A DNA stretch of 64,000 nt from Pseudoalteromonas undina (GTDB lineage: Bacteria > Pseudomonadota > Gammaproteobacteria > Enterobacterales > Alteromonadaceae): NCBI RefSeq assembly GCF_000238275.3, contig NZ_AHCF03000003.1:1674001-1738000 (forward strand). Direction: 5' to 3'. Position numbers and translations under genes: made by a program. This document shows positions 18,701 through 27,512 of the stretch, piece after piece. The first letter of the stretch is position 1. Each line of letters begins with the position of its first letter. The notes beneath the pieces are model-generated. The model worked only from the letters and a program-made list of their open reading frames with translations, was not told the origin of the DNA and searched no databases.

Positions 18701-19344
18701 TGCCATACCGCATCTAAACTAACTTGCGGGGTTATCTCTGCGTTCGCCTTATTTAAAATACTACTTACATGACTAAATAGTGATTCGGGCGCAGCAAATA
18801 CCGCTAAAATCGCATCTGTTCTTTCTTTACTGAGTGGGTATACAAACGCACGCCAAAAGTCTTTTATGGTTTCAAGCAGAATATCGCGCTCATCTAAAAT
18901 GAACTCTAAGTTAAATGCCACACCGGATTCAAACGCATGCTGCTTTAGCATTCGCTGACAAAAACCATGAATGGTAAAAATAGCCGCTTCGTCCATTGAT
19001 TTAGCTGCGGCATCGAGTAAGTCAAATGCACGGTGCTTGTCATCAACGCCCGCTATTACACTCTCAATTAGCTCATCATTGGGTACTTGCCCAAGTAACG
19101 CATCACGCGCGGCAATAATTCGGCTACGAACACGATCTTTAATTTCTTGCGTGGCGGCATCGGTAAAGGTGACTACCAAAATTTGATCAACACTCAATGG
19201 CGTATTCAGCTCACCAGGTATTTGCATGCCCAATAAATAGCGCAAATACAAACCCGTGATCGTGTAGGTTTTACCTGTGCCTGCACTGGCTTCAATTAAG
19301 CTTTGTCCTGATAATGGCATAGTGAGTGGATTAAGCGCTTGCAT
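15778..19344 (-). CDS. recB: RecBCD exonuclease V subunit beta (3'-5' helicase/nuclease)
   Basis: RecB combines a UvrD-type 3'-5' helicase with the single nuclease site of RecBCD. The 1188-residue protein has Walker A AGTGKT at residues 21-26, the motif DEFQDTDPIQY, GDPKQAIYGFRGAD, and the helicase motif VTMHASKGLEYPLVF. The C-terminal nuclease domain contains the GFIDLIF and LDYKSN motifs whose Asp and Lys are catalytic. I chose the ATG at 19344, which has AAGGAGAG five bases upstream and fits the known N terminus, rather than the longer frame from 19422. It overlaps recC by 14 bp. No ptrA-like protease gene is inserted between recC and recB, unlike E. coli. Confidence 0.95.
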   Translation of the reverse strand: MQALNPLTMPLSGQSLIEASAGTGKTYTITGLYLRYLLGMQIPGELNTPLSVDQILVVTFTDAATQEIKDRVRSRIIAARDALLGQVPNDELIESVIAGVDDKHRAFDLLDAAAKSMDEAAIFTIHGFCQRMLKQHAFESGVAFNLEFILDERDILLETIKDFWRAFVYPLSKERTDAILAVFAAPESLFSHVSSILNKANAEITPQVSLDAVWQARDEYLACVPAFKKACLEQEFIGAVKASDLSGSKTPGRKGSLAALEAFCLGSDDFFEFGTSKYSFEVWSSENLSNAANYKKNGTLLTHPLISQFDALAALNNTINQGLKIAIVQYAASWVKAAIVKRKQEQSVITPDDLLTNLHSALKSEQGDVLAQKIAQLFPVAMIDEFQDTDPIQYGIFSKIYAQSNTTLAMIGDPKQAIYGFRGADIFTYIGAKEAVDEPQQFTLGTNFRSSSDIVNSVNSLFSKYENSFIYNDAIPFNKVKAKGKKADESFLIDGKPATAFEFNVFVDEAGDEKNKPTSKGLGQAHLATHFTNKIVTLLEQANQGIACIGSTPVSAADICILVRDRVEAQIMKQALSKANIASVYLSRDSVFSQELSHHLLNFLTALHGQYDEALLRGVLAGPLFCLSYNDIFALADDENSWQEHLNFFAQLSHIWHKQGAMAMLERLLSHNQLSAKWQGLGYNVERWLTDFRHLGEILQQKQIELEGTLRLLRWFAQKVSQQDGETVQVRLESDANLVKIVTMHASKGLEYPLVFMPFASGYRETKDALYHQNGKLIYDLSKDEDALQKAEQERLAEDLRLLYVALTRAVHFCSLGVYNISQGQSSRLAIQSSALGHVLFSGLEISSSQVWRTHLSEFCEANHAMQYQQFTSGELHEQGILRLKNSDTKQHDLLINTVTAQIERDWRATSFSALSFKKHADQLAPGRSDEDHQKDEFAVQQDELPSPYSFPKGAKPGSCLHEIFEQLDFTSPVNHPTNIEQNLTAVIERAFEKYHIDEQWQQITEQWVLDALNCPLNSENNLSLSQLAPSDCLVEMEFNLPLSSLSAPKLNEVLIKHFGFNQSKLEFAHVKGLLKGFIDLIFCYQGKYYILDYKSNYLGSTAADYVPEQLEQAMTSHQYHLQYLIYTVALHRLLKQRIPDYSIEAHLGGVYYTFLRGMPAGEGVYFKQLSADQVVILDGLFSQGAML

Positions 19345-22300
19345 AGTCACTCTCCTTGGCGTGCTCAAATAATGGGGCGAGTAACTTATCGCTCCAATGT
19401 ATAAATTCGTCTTGGCAGTCATTAAGTGATTGCACCGTTAAACGAATATAAGGGTTTTCTCCTTCGCCTCGGCCAATATACTGTGGACTAAATTTACTGT
19501 TGGCTTTTGCCATATCACCACCGCTTTTTACGTATTCATAACCACTTACCGGAAAAAACGCCACGGGCTTGTTGCGTAAAGCTTTATAAAGCTCAAACCA
19601 ATCTGCGAGCAGTAAATCGGCATCGGCTTTACTCATTGGGGCAAAACTAATTTGTTTATCTAAACCTAGCAATAAGGTTTCAACCTCTTGTTGCATGCTT
19701 TGTGCAGCAAGATGATAAATAAAGCCTTTAATTAAATCTTTAGCTTTAATACTGGCACTGCGATAAAACACTTGTTTTTGCATATACACATGGTTTAACC
19801 AGCCTTCAATGGTGGTGTTTTCAAGCGACAGTAACACTTCTATCGGTTCGCTTTTACCCGCTTTTATTTGTTGTTTTACTTGCCCTGCAAGCGCATCAAC
19901 GCGATGTTGCATGCTCTCATAAATTAAGCTGCCAACATGGGCTTGCGGCAACTCACCGCGCTGCAGTATTTGTTCGGTACTCAGTGGTGTATCGTTAATA
20001 TTAGCTTCAAGTATTTCATCAAGGTAAAAATAACGGCGCAGCGCATCTAAGCTAAACGGTTCTTCATCTTTGGCTATATCGTTAAATTGCGGCAAACGTA
20101 ACCCTAGGCTTTGCTGATAAAAGCTCTCTTGGGCGTGGCACACACTGCGAATAAACATATCAAGATCAAACAGCTCTGGAGGCGTTACATCAAGCGCAGT
20201 GATTGCTTTTGGCTCAATTGCCTCGCTAGGCAGCCAAATTGGGTTATAGCTGTGGTTGTTAAGCCCTGCCTGTTCAGCGCTAGCTGGCAAATAATAATGA
20301 CTATTAAAAGGTTGTAAATGTTGTTGGCTAATAAGACAATCTGGCAAAGGTTTATCACTGGGTTCGCTAAGTTTGAAGCTGCGACCTATGTATTCTAACA
20401 ATTCACTGACAAGTGTTGATGGCATTCGTGGCTGGTTATCAAAACATGAGCGGCCAATGTAGCTCATATATAAATTATCCCGGGCACTAAGAAGTGCTTC
20501 TAAAAAGAGATAACGGTCATCGAGTTTTCGTGAACGGTCACCTTTTTGCTTTTTCGAATAAGGCACTAAGTCAAAACCAATAGGCTGTACGGTACGCGGG
20601 TAATCGGCATCATTCAAGCCTAGCATACACACCACCTTAAACGGCACGGCGCGCATTGGCATTAGCGTACAAAAATTCACTTGCCCCACTAAAAATCGCT
20701 GGCCGACACCTTTTTCTTGTATGCCTTGTTTAATTAAATAGCTAACAATGCGCTGCGATACGGCCTCACTGTAATCACCGTTATCGTGGTGCTTACCTAT
20801 ATCTTCGAGTACTTTTTGTAGTACTAATAAATCCCAACTGTCGTCGCTTTCGCTTTCATAAATAGTATTGAGCAGCTCATTTAAAATTTGCGCTTTATTG
20901 GTGAGTGTGTCATCAGGGGTGAGCTTAGCTTTAAAGTCTTGCAGCACATCAATAAAATGTACCAGCTTATTAAGTGTATCGAGTGCCATACCCTCAACCT
21001 CATCGGCACTGTAAATACCATTAAATGGGCATTGTTCATCGCGCATGGCAATACCCAGTAGTAACCGGTTTAAGCCATGTTGCCAAGTGTTTAGCTCTAT
21101 TGCGGGTAAGTCAAAGCTACTTTTATGTTCCGCGTTTACACCCCATTTAACGCCAACGCGCTCTAACCAATACTGAATTTGCTCATATTCATGCGCTTCT
21201 AAACCAAACTTTTCAGCAATTTGGGTAACCTGTAATAAATCGAGAATATCCGACACGCCGAAGCGCGAAAACGGTAAGTTAGCCAAACTGGCAAACGAAC
21301 TCAGTACAGGTTTTTCTTGCTCTATGGCTAAATCAGCTAGCGCATAAGGTATAAATCGACTGCCCTGTGCACCGCCAAAAACCGCTTCAATGTAAGGGCT
21401 GTAGGTACCAACGTCGGGCATCATCACGATGATGTCTTTCGGGGTAAGCGCTGGATTTTGATTAAATAAATTAAGTAAGTAATCGTGCAAACGCTCTACT
21501 TCTCGAAGCGGTGTATGGCAATCGCTAAGTGTAATGCTTGCATCGTTTGCAGTAATTGGCAGCTTGCCCTCGTCGTTAATAAACCATTCTTTGTTATCGG
21601 TGAGCGACTCACCTTTAAAGGCAAGTTGGTAAATTTCACTTTGCACTTGGCCAAGTAAGCTGTCGTCAAATGCATCTATAAAGCCATCAATCCAGCGGGC
21701 ATCAAGCTGCACTAGTTGCTCAAAATAATCGCGGCCGAGTTTACCCCACGACGATAACAGCGGATTACCAATAAAATAGTATTCCTCATCGGGGTTGGTG
21801 TGCTTTTTTTGCTGTGCTTCCAAAAGCGGCATTTTGGCATATTTAGCGGTGATTTTAGCCGCTGTTTTTTCATCAATTATATCGCCCCAATAATGCTCGC
21901 TGGGGTTAAAAAAGAACAAAAACACTTCAGTTTTTTTACTCAAGGCTTCAAACACCTCAAGCTGCGAGCTGGCAATCGCCGATATGCCAAATAAACTAAT
22001 GCGTTTTGGCAATAAGCTGCTATCCATGCTCTCAAGTGCACTGAGTAACTGCCCTTGCATGTTGGCACGGTGAAATTGGCTTTGCCCTAGTTGTTTGCTT
22101 AATTTGACGATACGACGCCATAAATCGGGTTGCCAAGGCGCAATCGATATATCAACATCGTCAAGCTCATCGGTGCCACTATCCCATTTGGCTATCCAAT
22201 GGGGGCGATACATCAAATATTGGTCGTACACATCGGCTATTTTTTCACATAGAGCAAAGGTTTTTTGGCCGTCAATATCGCCCTCTAAATAGGTTTTAAG

Positions 22301-22630
22301 CGGTAAGTACAGCGGCTCATTTATGCACTGGGGTAAAATGGCAAATAATTTCCAAGCAAGGTTAGGTTTGTTAAAGGCCGACTCTTTAGGCACGTTTGGT
22401 AGTAATTGCTGATACAACTGCCAAATAAAACTCGACGGGAGCGGAAAGTCTACCTGTGCAGCTACGCCTAAATTTTCACTTAAACCGATTTTAAGCCATT
22501 GCGACATACCCGGCGATTGCACTAGCACCACTTCTTTATCAAATGGGCTTTGCAATGGGTTTACTTTTAATAGCTGATGAAACTGCGCTTGCAGGGCTTC
22601 CATACGGTTTGATTGAATAATATTGAGCAT
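19331..22630 (-). CDS. recC: RecBCD exonuclease V subunit gamma (Chi recognition)
   Basis: RecC is the inactive-helicase subunit that holds RecB and RecD together and reads the Chi sequence on the 3' strand. The 1099-residue protein begins MLNIIQSNRMEALQAQF, the usual RecC start, and shows VLVQSPGMSQWLKIGLSE, the conserved segment after the first strand, and MPMRAVPFKVVCMLGLNDADYPR further on. Size agrees with gammaproteobacterial RecC. It is the first gene of recC-recB-recD on this strand. The Chi sequence recognised by this species cannot be read from the protein by eye. Confidence 0.95.
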   Translation of the reverse strand: MLNIIQSNRMEALQAQFHQLLKVNPLQSPFDKEVVLVQSPGMSQWLKIGLSENLGVAAQVDFPLPSSFIWQLYQQLLPNVPKESAFNKPNLAWKLFAILPQCINEPLYLPLKTYLEGDIDGQKTFALCEKIADVYDQYLMYRPHWIAKWDSGTDELDDVDISIAPWQPDLWRRIVKLSKQLGQSQFHRANMQGQLLSALESMDSSLLPKRISLFGISAIASSQLEVFEALSKKTEVFLFFFNPSEHYWGDIIDEKTAAKITAKYAKMPLLEAQQKKHTNPDEEYYFIGNPLLSSWGKLGRDYFEQLVQLDARWIDGFIDAFDDSLLGQVQSEIYQLAFKGESLTDNKEWFINDEGKLPITANDASITLSDCHTPLREVERLHDYLLNLFNQNPALTPKDIIVMMPDVGTYSPYIEAVFGGAQGSRFIPYALADLAIEQEKPVLSSFASLANLPFSRFGVSDILDLLQVTQIAEKFGLEAHEYEQIQYWLERVGVKWGVNAEHKSSFDLPAIELNTWQHGLNRLLLGIAMRDEQCPFNGIYSADEVEGMALDTLNKLVHFIDVLQDFKAKLTPDDTLTNKAQILNELLNTIYESESDDSWDLLVLQKVLEDIGKHHDNGDYSEAVSQRIVSYLIKQGIQEKGVGQRFLVGQVNFCTLMPMRAVPFKVVCMLGLNDADYPRTVQPIGFDLVPYSKKQKGDRSRKLDDRYLFLEALLSARDNLYMSYIGRSCFDNQPRMPSTLVSELLEYIGRSFKLSEPSDKPLPDCLISQQHLQPFNSHYYLPASAEQAGLNNHSYNPIWLPSEAIEPKAITALDVTPPELFDLDMFIRSVCHAQESFYQQSLGLRLPQFNDIAKDEEPFSLDALRRYFYLDEILEANINDTPLSTEQILQRGELPQAHVGSLIYESMQHRVDALAGQVKQQIKAGKSEPIEVLLSLENTTIEGWLNHVYMQKQVFYRSASIKAKDLIKGFIYHLAAQSMQQEVETLLLGLDKQISFAPMSKADADLLLADWFELYKALRNKPVAFFPVSGYEYVKSGGDMAKANSKFSPQYIGRGEGENPYIRLTVQSLNDCQDEFIHWSDKLLAPLFEHAKESDYASA

Positions 22631-22749
22631 ACGATACCAGCCTTACTTGAGATAAAACCAGTGTAAGATATTTTCAATTTAAGCGGTAGCGCTAAGAGGG
22701 AATTGGCATCAATAAATCAGCAAGTTAGCCCGCCGATAGATGAAATTTT

Positions 22750-22778
22750 AAACGCACAGCTTTAACCGCAGTGCGTTT
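22750..22778 (-). terminator. Terminator-like hairpin after the phosphatase pair
   Basis: An 8-bp stem AAACGCAC/GTGCGTTT with a 13-nt loop lies about 20 bp after the stop of the PhoD-like gene on the minus strand and is followed by TTAAAATTT. The T-tract is poor, so termination may be partial. Confidence 0.5.
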
Positions 22779-22796
22779 ATTATTTAAATGGTGATG

Positions 22797-23858
22797 CTAT
22801 TTATAAGGACTAATACTTGAAAGACTAAAATCACTTTGCATGATAACTTGGCCATCAATGCCTTTAAGTTTTAATGAAATAGCAGGGTCGACTTGTTGCC
22901 AGTCTATGCTTAAATCACCATAGTTAACATTATGTGTGTAATCACCGACACGATGCTGGTTAGGGCTAACGTCTTTCCACTTTTCTGTCAGACCTGAGCT
23001 GGTCATTTCAATAAGCGGGTAATCAAGGTTATGTTGATACCTTGAAATCTCGCCCCAGTGAGTATCGCCACTAATAATAATCACACCATTTACTTGGTGT
23101 TTTTTAATTAGCGCAAATAAACGGTTTCGATCCTCAGGAAAATTTGCCCACGACTCCCAGCCGGTAAAATCTGGCAGTAACTGCAAGCTTGACGCTATTA
23201 GCTTTATTGCCGCTGGCTTTTTAAGCTCGGCTTCAAGCCATTGCCACTGTGCTTCCCCTAGCATTGATGCGCCTTTAACTTCAGTTGGACTGTACGGGCC
23301 TTGGTTATTTGCTTTACGCTTGGTGTAATACTCAATCTCGCTAACAGAATTAAGTGTGTCACGATTAAAGCGTAAATCTGGCATGATCACCTGCACGGTT
23401 TGCTCGCCTTCGCCATACATGTACGAGGTATAAATGCCGTCAGCACGGGTACGGCGTTTTGAGTTTGCCGGTTCTTGCCAAAAATCGAGCATGATTTGCC
23501 GCGATGCTTCTTTATGCGGATACTCTTTCCCCGCGTCATTTTGACCATAATCGTGATCATCCCACATAGCTATTATTGGTGTTTGTGCGCGTAGTGCTTT
23601 AAAGCCTGGCTTTGCTCCAAGGCGTTGGTATTTATTTTTAAGCACAGTCATGTCGTTAGTATCGCCGTAGATGTTATCCCCTAAAAATATAAATAAATCA
23701 CTCTGCTCTTTGTTAATGGCGTTAAATATAGGAATGTCTTTATCTTGATGTCCGCAAGAGCCAAATAATATTTTAGACGGCGCAGCCATTGCTCCAATGC
23801 TAATCACAATAGTCAGTGACAGTGCAAAATGCTTAAGGGTTTTTAGTAACTGTTTCAT
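22797..23858 (-). CDS. PhoD-like exported alkaline phosphatase/phosphodiesterase
   Basis: This 353-residue protein has a signal peptide (about 1-25, ending AMA-APS) and a calcineurin-like metallophosphatase fold of the PhoD family. Visible metal-site motifs include FGSCGHQD, FLGDNIYGD, MWDDHDYGQND and the later IISGDTHWGEI, which follow the family order. It should release phosphate from phosphomonoesters or diesters outside the cytoplasm. Its start overlaps the stop of the upstream phosphatase gene by 4 bp, and a TonB receptor lies further upstream, so the three look like one phosphorus-acquisition unit. A PhoB-like promoter region precedes the receptor. Confidence 0.87.
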   Translation of the reverse strand: MKQLLKTLKHFALSLTIVISIGAMAAPSKILFGSCGHQDKDIPIFNAINKEQSDLFIFLGDNIYGDTNDMTVLKNKYQRLGAKPGFKALRAQTPIIAMWDDHDYGQNDAGKEYPHKEASRQIMLDFWQEPANSKRRTRADGIYTSYMYGEGEQTVQVIMPDLRFNRDTLNSVSEIEYYTKRKANNQGPYSPTEVKGASMLGEAQWQWLEAELKKPAAIKLIASSLQLLPDFTGWESWANFPEDRNRLFALIKKHQVNGVIIISGDTHWGEISRYQHNLDYPLIEMTSSGLTEKWKDVSPNQHRVGDYTHNVNYGDLSIDWQQVDPAISLKLKGIDGQVIMQSDFSLSSISPYK

Positions 23859-24985
23859 TTTAAAATCTCGTTAATAGCCGGTGCCATATTAGGGTTAATT
23901 ATGTGTGGATTTTGCCCAAGTGCTTTTAAAACGGTGGCGGCAACTTGCGCTTGTTTAAGCTCGTTTTTAGTTTTAATTAAGCCGTTATTTTTAATTGCAG
24001 GGCCAATAGCTGCCAGCCAAATATGCTCAGAGCCAACTATGCCGTTAGGAAACACATCTGCGCCTAGGTTAAGCTCTAGCAATGCTCGACGAGAGCTGTG
24101 ATGCTGCCAATCACTGGCATGACTTCCACGGCCATGATCAGTAGTAACGATCAGCGTCGTATTATTTTTATAACCTGCTGTACTTTGAATGGTTTGCCAC
24201 AAATCTTTTATAAATGCATCGCTTTGCTTAGCCGATTTTAAATAGGCGTCGTAATGCCCATCGTGAGCAAAGTCGTCAGTTTCTCCTAAACTAATAACCA
24301 GTAATTTAGGCTTTTTAGCCAGCATATACGCTTTAGCAAATCGATAGGTAAAACTATCAAGCCGCACATTGTGCCAAGGGCTAGGTATCTCTGTTTGTAG
24401 CGCATTAAGTAGCGCTGCGTCGGCAAATAAATCATCAGCAACGGGCATAAACCCCGCATTCACCTGCACCTTACTGCGCTGGGTATTTACAATGAAAGGA
24501 AACACATCCCAACTACCAAATAACGCGGTGCTGTTTTTAAATTCAGGCTGGGCATTTAAACGCTCTAAAATAGTTTTATTTGGGTTGAATACCTTGTCGT
24601 TACTGTTGATACTTTCATCCACTTCACCAGTAAGAATTTCGTTATACCCTGGATATGAAAAATACCACGGATTACTCACCGACATAGTTGAGCCTTTAGC
24701 CCTATCGCCAATAATAACGCCTTGTTTTGCAATGGTTTGAGTTAAAAATGGCATTAACAACTGTTGACGCTGTTGCGGACTTTCATGCCAAAATTGGCTC
24801 TTTAAATGTGCCGGTTGCTTAACAAATTCTTTATTATTAATCAGCTTGCTATCGGCACCATTAAATACTTCTTGCCAGCGAACCCCATCTAAAGTTACCA
24901 ACACCACATTTTGTGGTGCTGCCAAAACCGCCTGACTGTTAAGTAAAACCAAACCGATTATTAGTATTGTTACTATTGTTTGCAT
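23855..24985 (-). CDS. Exported alkaline-phosphatase-superfamily phosphodiesterase
   Basis: The 376-residue protein has a signal peptide (about 1-23, ending VLA-APQ) and the alkaline phosphatase superfamily core. VTLDGVRWQEVF provides the first metal Asp, the segment FSYPGYNEILTG lies in the nucleophile region, GETDDFAHDGHYDAY gives Asp and His ligands, and TTDHGRG the final Asp-His pair. This pattern resembles nucleotide pyrophosphatase and type I phosphodiesterase relatives more than PhoA. I chose the ATG at 24985, with GAGG five bases upstream, over the start at 25015. It overlaps the PhoD-like gene downstream by 4 bp. A hairpin terminator sits between it and the upstream TonB receptor, so its expression may be attenuated. 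Confidence 0.83.
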   Translation of the reverse strand: MQTIVTILIIGLVLLNSQAVLAAPQNVVLVTLDGVRWQEVFNGADSKLINNKEFVKQPAHLKSQFWHESPQQRQQLLMPFLTQTIAKQGVIIGDRAKGSTMSVSNPWYFSYPGYNEILTGEVDESINSNDKVFNPNKTILERLNAQPEFKNSTALFGSWDVFPFIVNTQRSKVQVNAGFMPVADDLFADAALLNALQTEIPSPWHNVRLDSFTYRFAKAYMLAKKPKLLVISLGETDDFAHDGHYDAYLKSAKQSDAFIKDLWQTIQSTAGYKNNTTLIVTTDHGRGSHASDWQHHSSRRALLELNLGADVFPNGIVGSEHIWLAAIGPAIKNNGLIKTKNELKQAQVAATVLKALGQNPHIINPNMAPAINEILK

Positions 24986-25001
24986 ACACACCTCGTTTAA
25001 T

Positions 25002-25025
25002 AAAAAGCCCATCAATGATGGGCTT
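25002..25025 (-). terminator. Terminator after TonB receptor, before phosphatases
   Basis: On the minus strand AAGCCCATCA and TGATGGGCTT form a 10-bp stem with a one-base loop (or slightly opened), followed by TTTA. It begins 18 bp after the receptor stop and ends about 17 bp before the downstream start, so it would set the receptor-to-phosphatase expression ratio. Confidence 0.75.
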
Positions 25026-25043
25026 AATTACGTTTATTACGTT

Positions 25044-27317
25044 TTAAAACGTGGCCGTTAACGTCACGGCTGCTGTGCTTGGGGCGCCAATAAAGTAAGT
25101 GCTTCCATTACCTGTACCGCCCGCTAGGTAGCTTTCATCAGTAATGTTGTAAACCACAAAAGCAATATCAATTGCTTTGAAGGGGCCAGCATTAACTTCA
25201 GCTGCGTAGCCTGCATTTAAATCAACCACGGTATAGCTATCTACATCGCCACGCTCGCCAGTGTATTTAGCCGATAAACCAAAGCGGAAATCACCGCTGT
25301 AATAATCGGTTGAAAGCACAAATAAATCATCTACTGAATCAATTACTTTGCTTCCTGCTTCAAAGCCTGGCGCATCGCCTTTATATTCAGAGTTATTATT
25401 GGTGTATGAGCTATATACATTCCACTGTGGGCTCAACATATAACTTGCTGATAGCTCTAAACCTTTCGATTCAATACCGCCCACATTTAGGTACGAGCCG
25501 TTAGTACCTATGGTGTAATCAATACCACCCGTGTCGCTACCTGGCGCTATAAAGGTAATACGGTTATCAAATTCAATTGAGTAAGCCGTTGCCGTTAATT
25601 TAAGTGCGTTATTGTCATAACGCACCCCTAAATCAATATTTTCTGCGGTTTCTGGCTCAATAGCTGACAAGTCAGAGCTATCGCGCTCAAGCACACCATC
25701 TTTAATGGCGGCAAAGTTTTCGCTGTAGCTGGTAAATAACTCAGTGTTACTGTTTAACTGATATAAAATACCGCCACTAAATAGAAGGTCTGAATCACTG
25801 TTTACTTTAGCTGTGGTGGCGTTTTGATAATGGTCATACTTTTCTATGTCTACTAAGTACTTTTTCACCCCTAGATTAAGGGTTAAGTCGCCAAATGCCA
25901 TTGAGTCTTGGGCGTACCATTTGAGCGTATCGGTCTCAAAGGTGTTTTTATATTGCGTCCAATAAGGGGTGTTATCAAAATGATGATAAATACGCGCATC
26001 TATAACTTTATGCCAATCTCGTGACTCATCACGGTCGCTTTGCTCATACCAAAAACCGGCTTCAATATCGTGCATGCCAATGCTTGCTTGATAATTAGCA
26101 GTTACCCCTAAACGGTCTTTATTATAATGTGTATGACGATAAGACATAACTGGCGTTGCATCAGCATCGTAACATGCAGGATTAAGCTCAGGGCCTGACT
26201 CCCACGGCCAGTTTAAGCTAGCCGTACAACCTGCATTGGGAGCAAGTGGGTTACCATTACTATCTGTAAAGCCATAAGAGCCTGCGTTTGTGCCACCTTC
26301 TGTGGTTGGGTTACCATTTTCATCTACAGGGGACGTTAAATAAGGAGGGATCCAATCACCTCGGCCTGAGTTTTTATGATAATAAGGGCTAATGGTTAAC
26401 AATGAGGTGGGTGAAATCGCGTATTCAAACTTTAAATACCCTAGAGTGTTTTCACGCAGCGTGCCCCAACCTTCTGCAAACATTTGGTCAAAGTGCGGAA
26501 CGCCTGTCCAGTTCCATGTTAGTTGATCCCAATCTGGAGTTTGTTCAAATTGTGCTAAGCTCACGCTATTATAATTCGTCTCGCTTACATCATCGTAAGA
26601 TAAACGCCCTGTTATAGTTAACTCATCAAGGGTGGTGACAAATTTCGCTTCAGCATGTTGGTTATCTTTCCCACCATTGCTGCCCGAGCCAATCCAGCGG
26701 CTAGTATCGGTTTGCGAATAACTCACATACGCTTGAGTATTATCAAAAATGGTGCCAGTTTCGTGTTTAACGTAATAGCGACTTGCGTCATGGCTGCCTG
26801 AGGTATATGCAAAAGTGGTGCTTTTTTCAAAGCTAGGCGCTTTACTTACAAAGTTAAAAGTACCACCTAGCGCCTCTAACGAGGCTGATTTAATATCTGA
26901 AGTGCCCTGACCTACTTCCACGGTGACAAGATTTTCGCTATCTAGGTAACGATTCGCTTTAGCACCACCGCCATAATTTGAACCGCCATTAGGAATACCG
27001 TCTACCGTCATACCTAATTGCTGCTGGTTTGAGTCAATACTAAAACCACGCATGGTAATAGTGGTTGACCAATCGTCGCCACCAAATGCGTCGCCTTCGT
27101 TTATGCTAATGCCAGGTAAGTTATCTATTACTGATAACACACTCGATACCGAGCTTTGTTGCTCAAGCATGGTAGGTTCAATAACGTTGTTTGCATAACT
27201 GGTTGGTTTTGCAGTAACGGTTACTTCTTCTATCACGTTATCGTTAGCATAAGCTGAAGTTGATACCGCCATGGCCACAGCCATGCTCAAAATCGATTTA
27301 TTTTTTAAAGCGTACAT
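25044..27317 (-). CDS. TonB-dependent outer-membrane receptor, phosphate-ester locus
   Basis: This 757-residue protein is a TonB-dependent receptor: a signal peptide (1-24, ending AYA-NDN), a TonB box-like segment VIEEVTVTA, a plug domain with TITMRGFSID and VTVEVGQGTSDIKSASLEALGGTFNFVSK, then a 22-strand barrel ending in a terminal Phe (VTLTATF) as needed for Bam-dependent folding. It imports a ligand too large for porins at the expense of the proton motive force. Its position upstream of two exported phosphatases, and two PhoB-like half sites in its promoter, suggest a phosphorus-containing ligand such as an organic phosphate ester. The ligand itself cannot be read from the sequence. Confidence 0.88.
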   Translation of the reverse strand: MYALKNKSILSMAVAMAVSTSAYANDNVIEEVTVTAKPTSYANNVIEPTMLEQQSSVSSVLSVIDNLPGISINEGDAFGGDDWSTTITMRGFSIDSNQQQLGMTVDGIPNGGSNYGGGAKANRYLDSENLVTVEVGQGTSDIKSASLEALGGTFNFVSKAPSFEKSTTFAYTSGSHDASRYYVKHETGTIFDNTQAYVSYSQTDTSRWIGSGSNGGKDNQHAEAKFVTTLDELTITGRLSYDDVSETNYNSVSLAQFEQTPDWDQLTWNWTGVPHFDQMFAEGWGTLRENTLGYLKFEYAISPTSLLTISPYYHKNSGRGDWIPPYLTSPVDENGNPTTEGGTNAGSYGFTDSNGNPLAPNAGCTASLNWPWESGPELNPACYDADATPVMSYRHTHYNKDRLGVTANYQASIGMHDIEAGFWYEQSDRDESRDWHKVIDARIYHHFDNTPYWTQYKNTFETDTLKWYAQDSMAFGDLTLNLGVKKYLVDIEKYDHYQNATTAKVNSDSDLLFSGGILYQLNSNTELFTSYSENFAAIKDGVLERDSSDLSAIEPETAENIDLGVRYDNNALKLTATAYSIEFDNRITFIAPGSDTGGIDYTIGTNGSYLNVGGIESKGLELSASYMLSPQWNVYSSYTNNNSEYKGDAPGFEAGSKVIDSVDDLFVLSTDYYSGDFRFGLSAKYTGERGDVDSYTVVDLNAGYAAEVNAGPFKAIDIAFVVYNITDESYLAGGTGNGSTYFIGAPSTAAVTLTATF

Positions 27318-27379
27318 TGTTGTCCCGTTTGATTCTAATTATAAAAGGTAATTATGAAAGCGGGCACAGTCTATTTTTT

Positions 27380-27412
27380 AAATATGACAACGAGGGGGAA
27401 CTTTATTGACAG
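27380..27412 (-). promoter_or_regulatory. PhoB-like half sites upstream of TonB receptor
   Basis: On the minus strand CTGTCAATAAA and TTGTCATATTT occur exactly 22 bp apart, that is two 11-bp Pho-box periods, with a non-matching unit between them. They lie about 63 bp before the receptor ATG, where activator sites are expected. The Pho-box consensus is CTGTCAT plus an AT-rich tail repeated every 11 bp. Confidence 0.42.
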
Positions 27413-27512
27413 CAAGATTAAACAATTATGAGTATATTATGGCAAATAAATGTATAAAAAAAGACACTCACAGTTGTCCATGAGTGTTCTATGGTTTTTA
27501 CTAAATTAGCTG

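Noticed and set aside
19345..19422. Longer N terminus for RecB
   Set aside because: The added residues have no counterpart in RecB, and the ATG at 19344 has an excellent ribosome-binding site.
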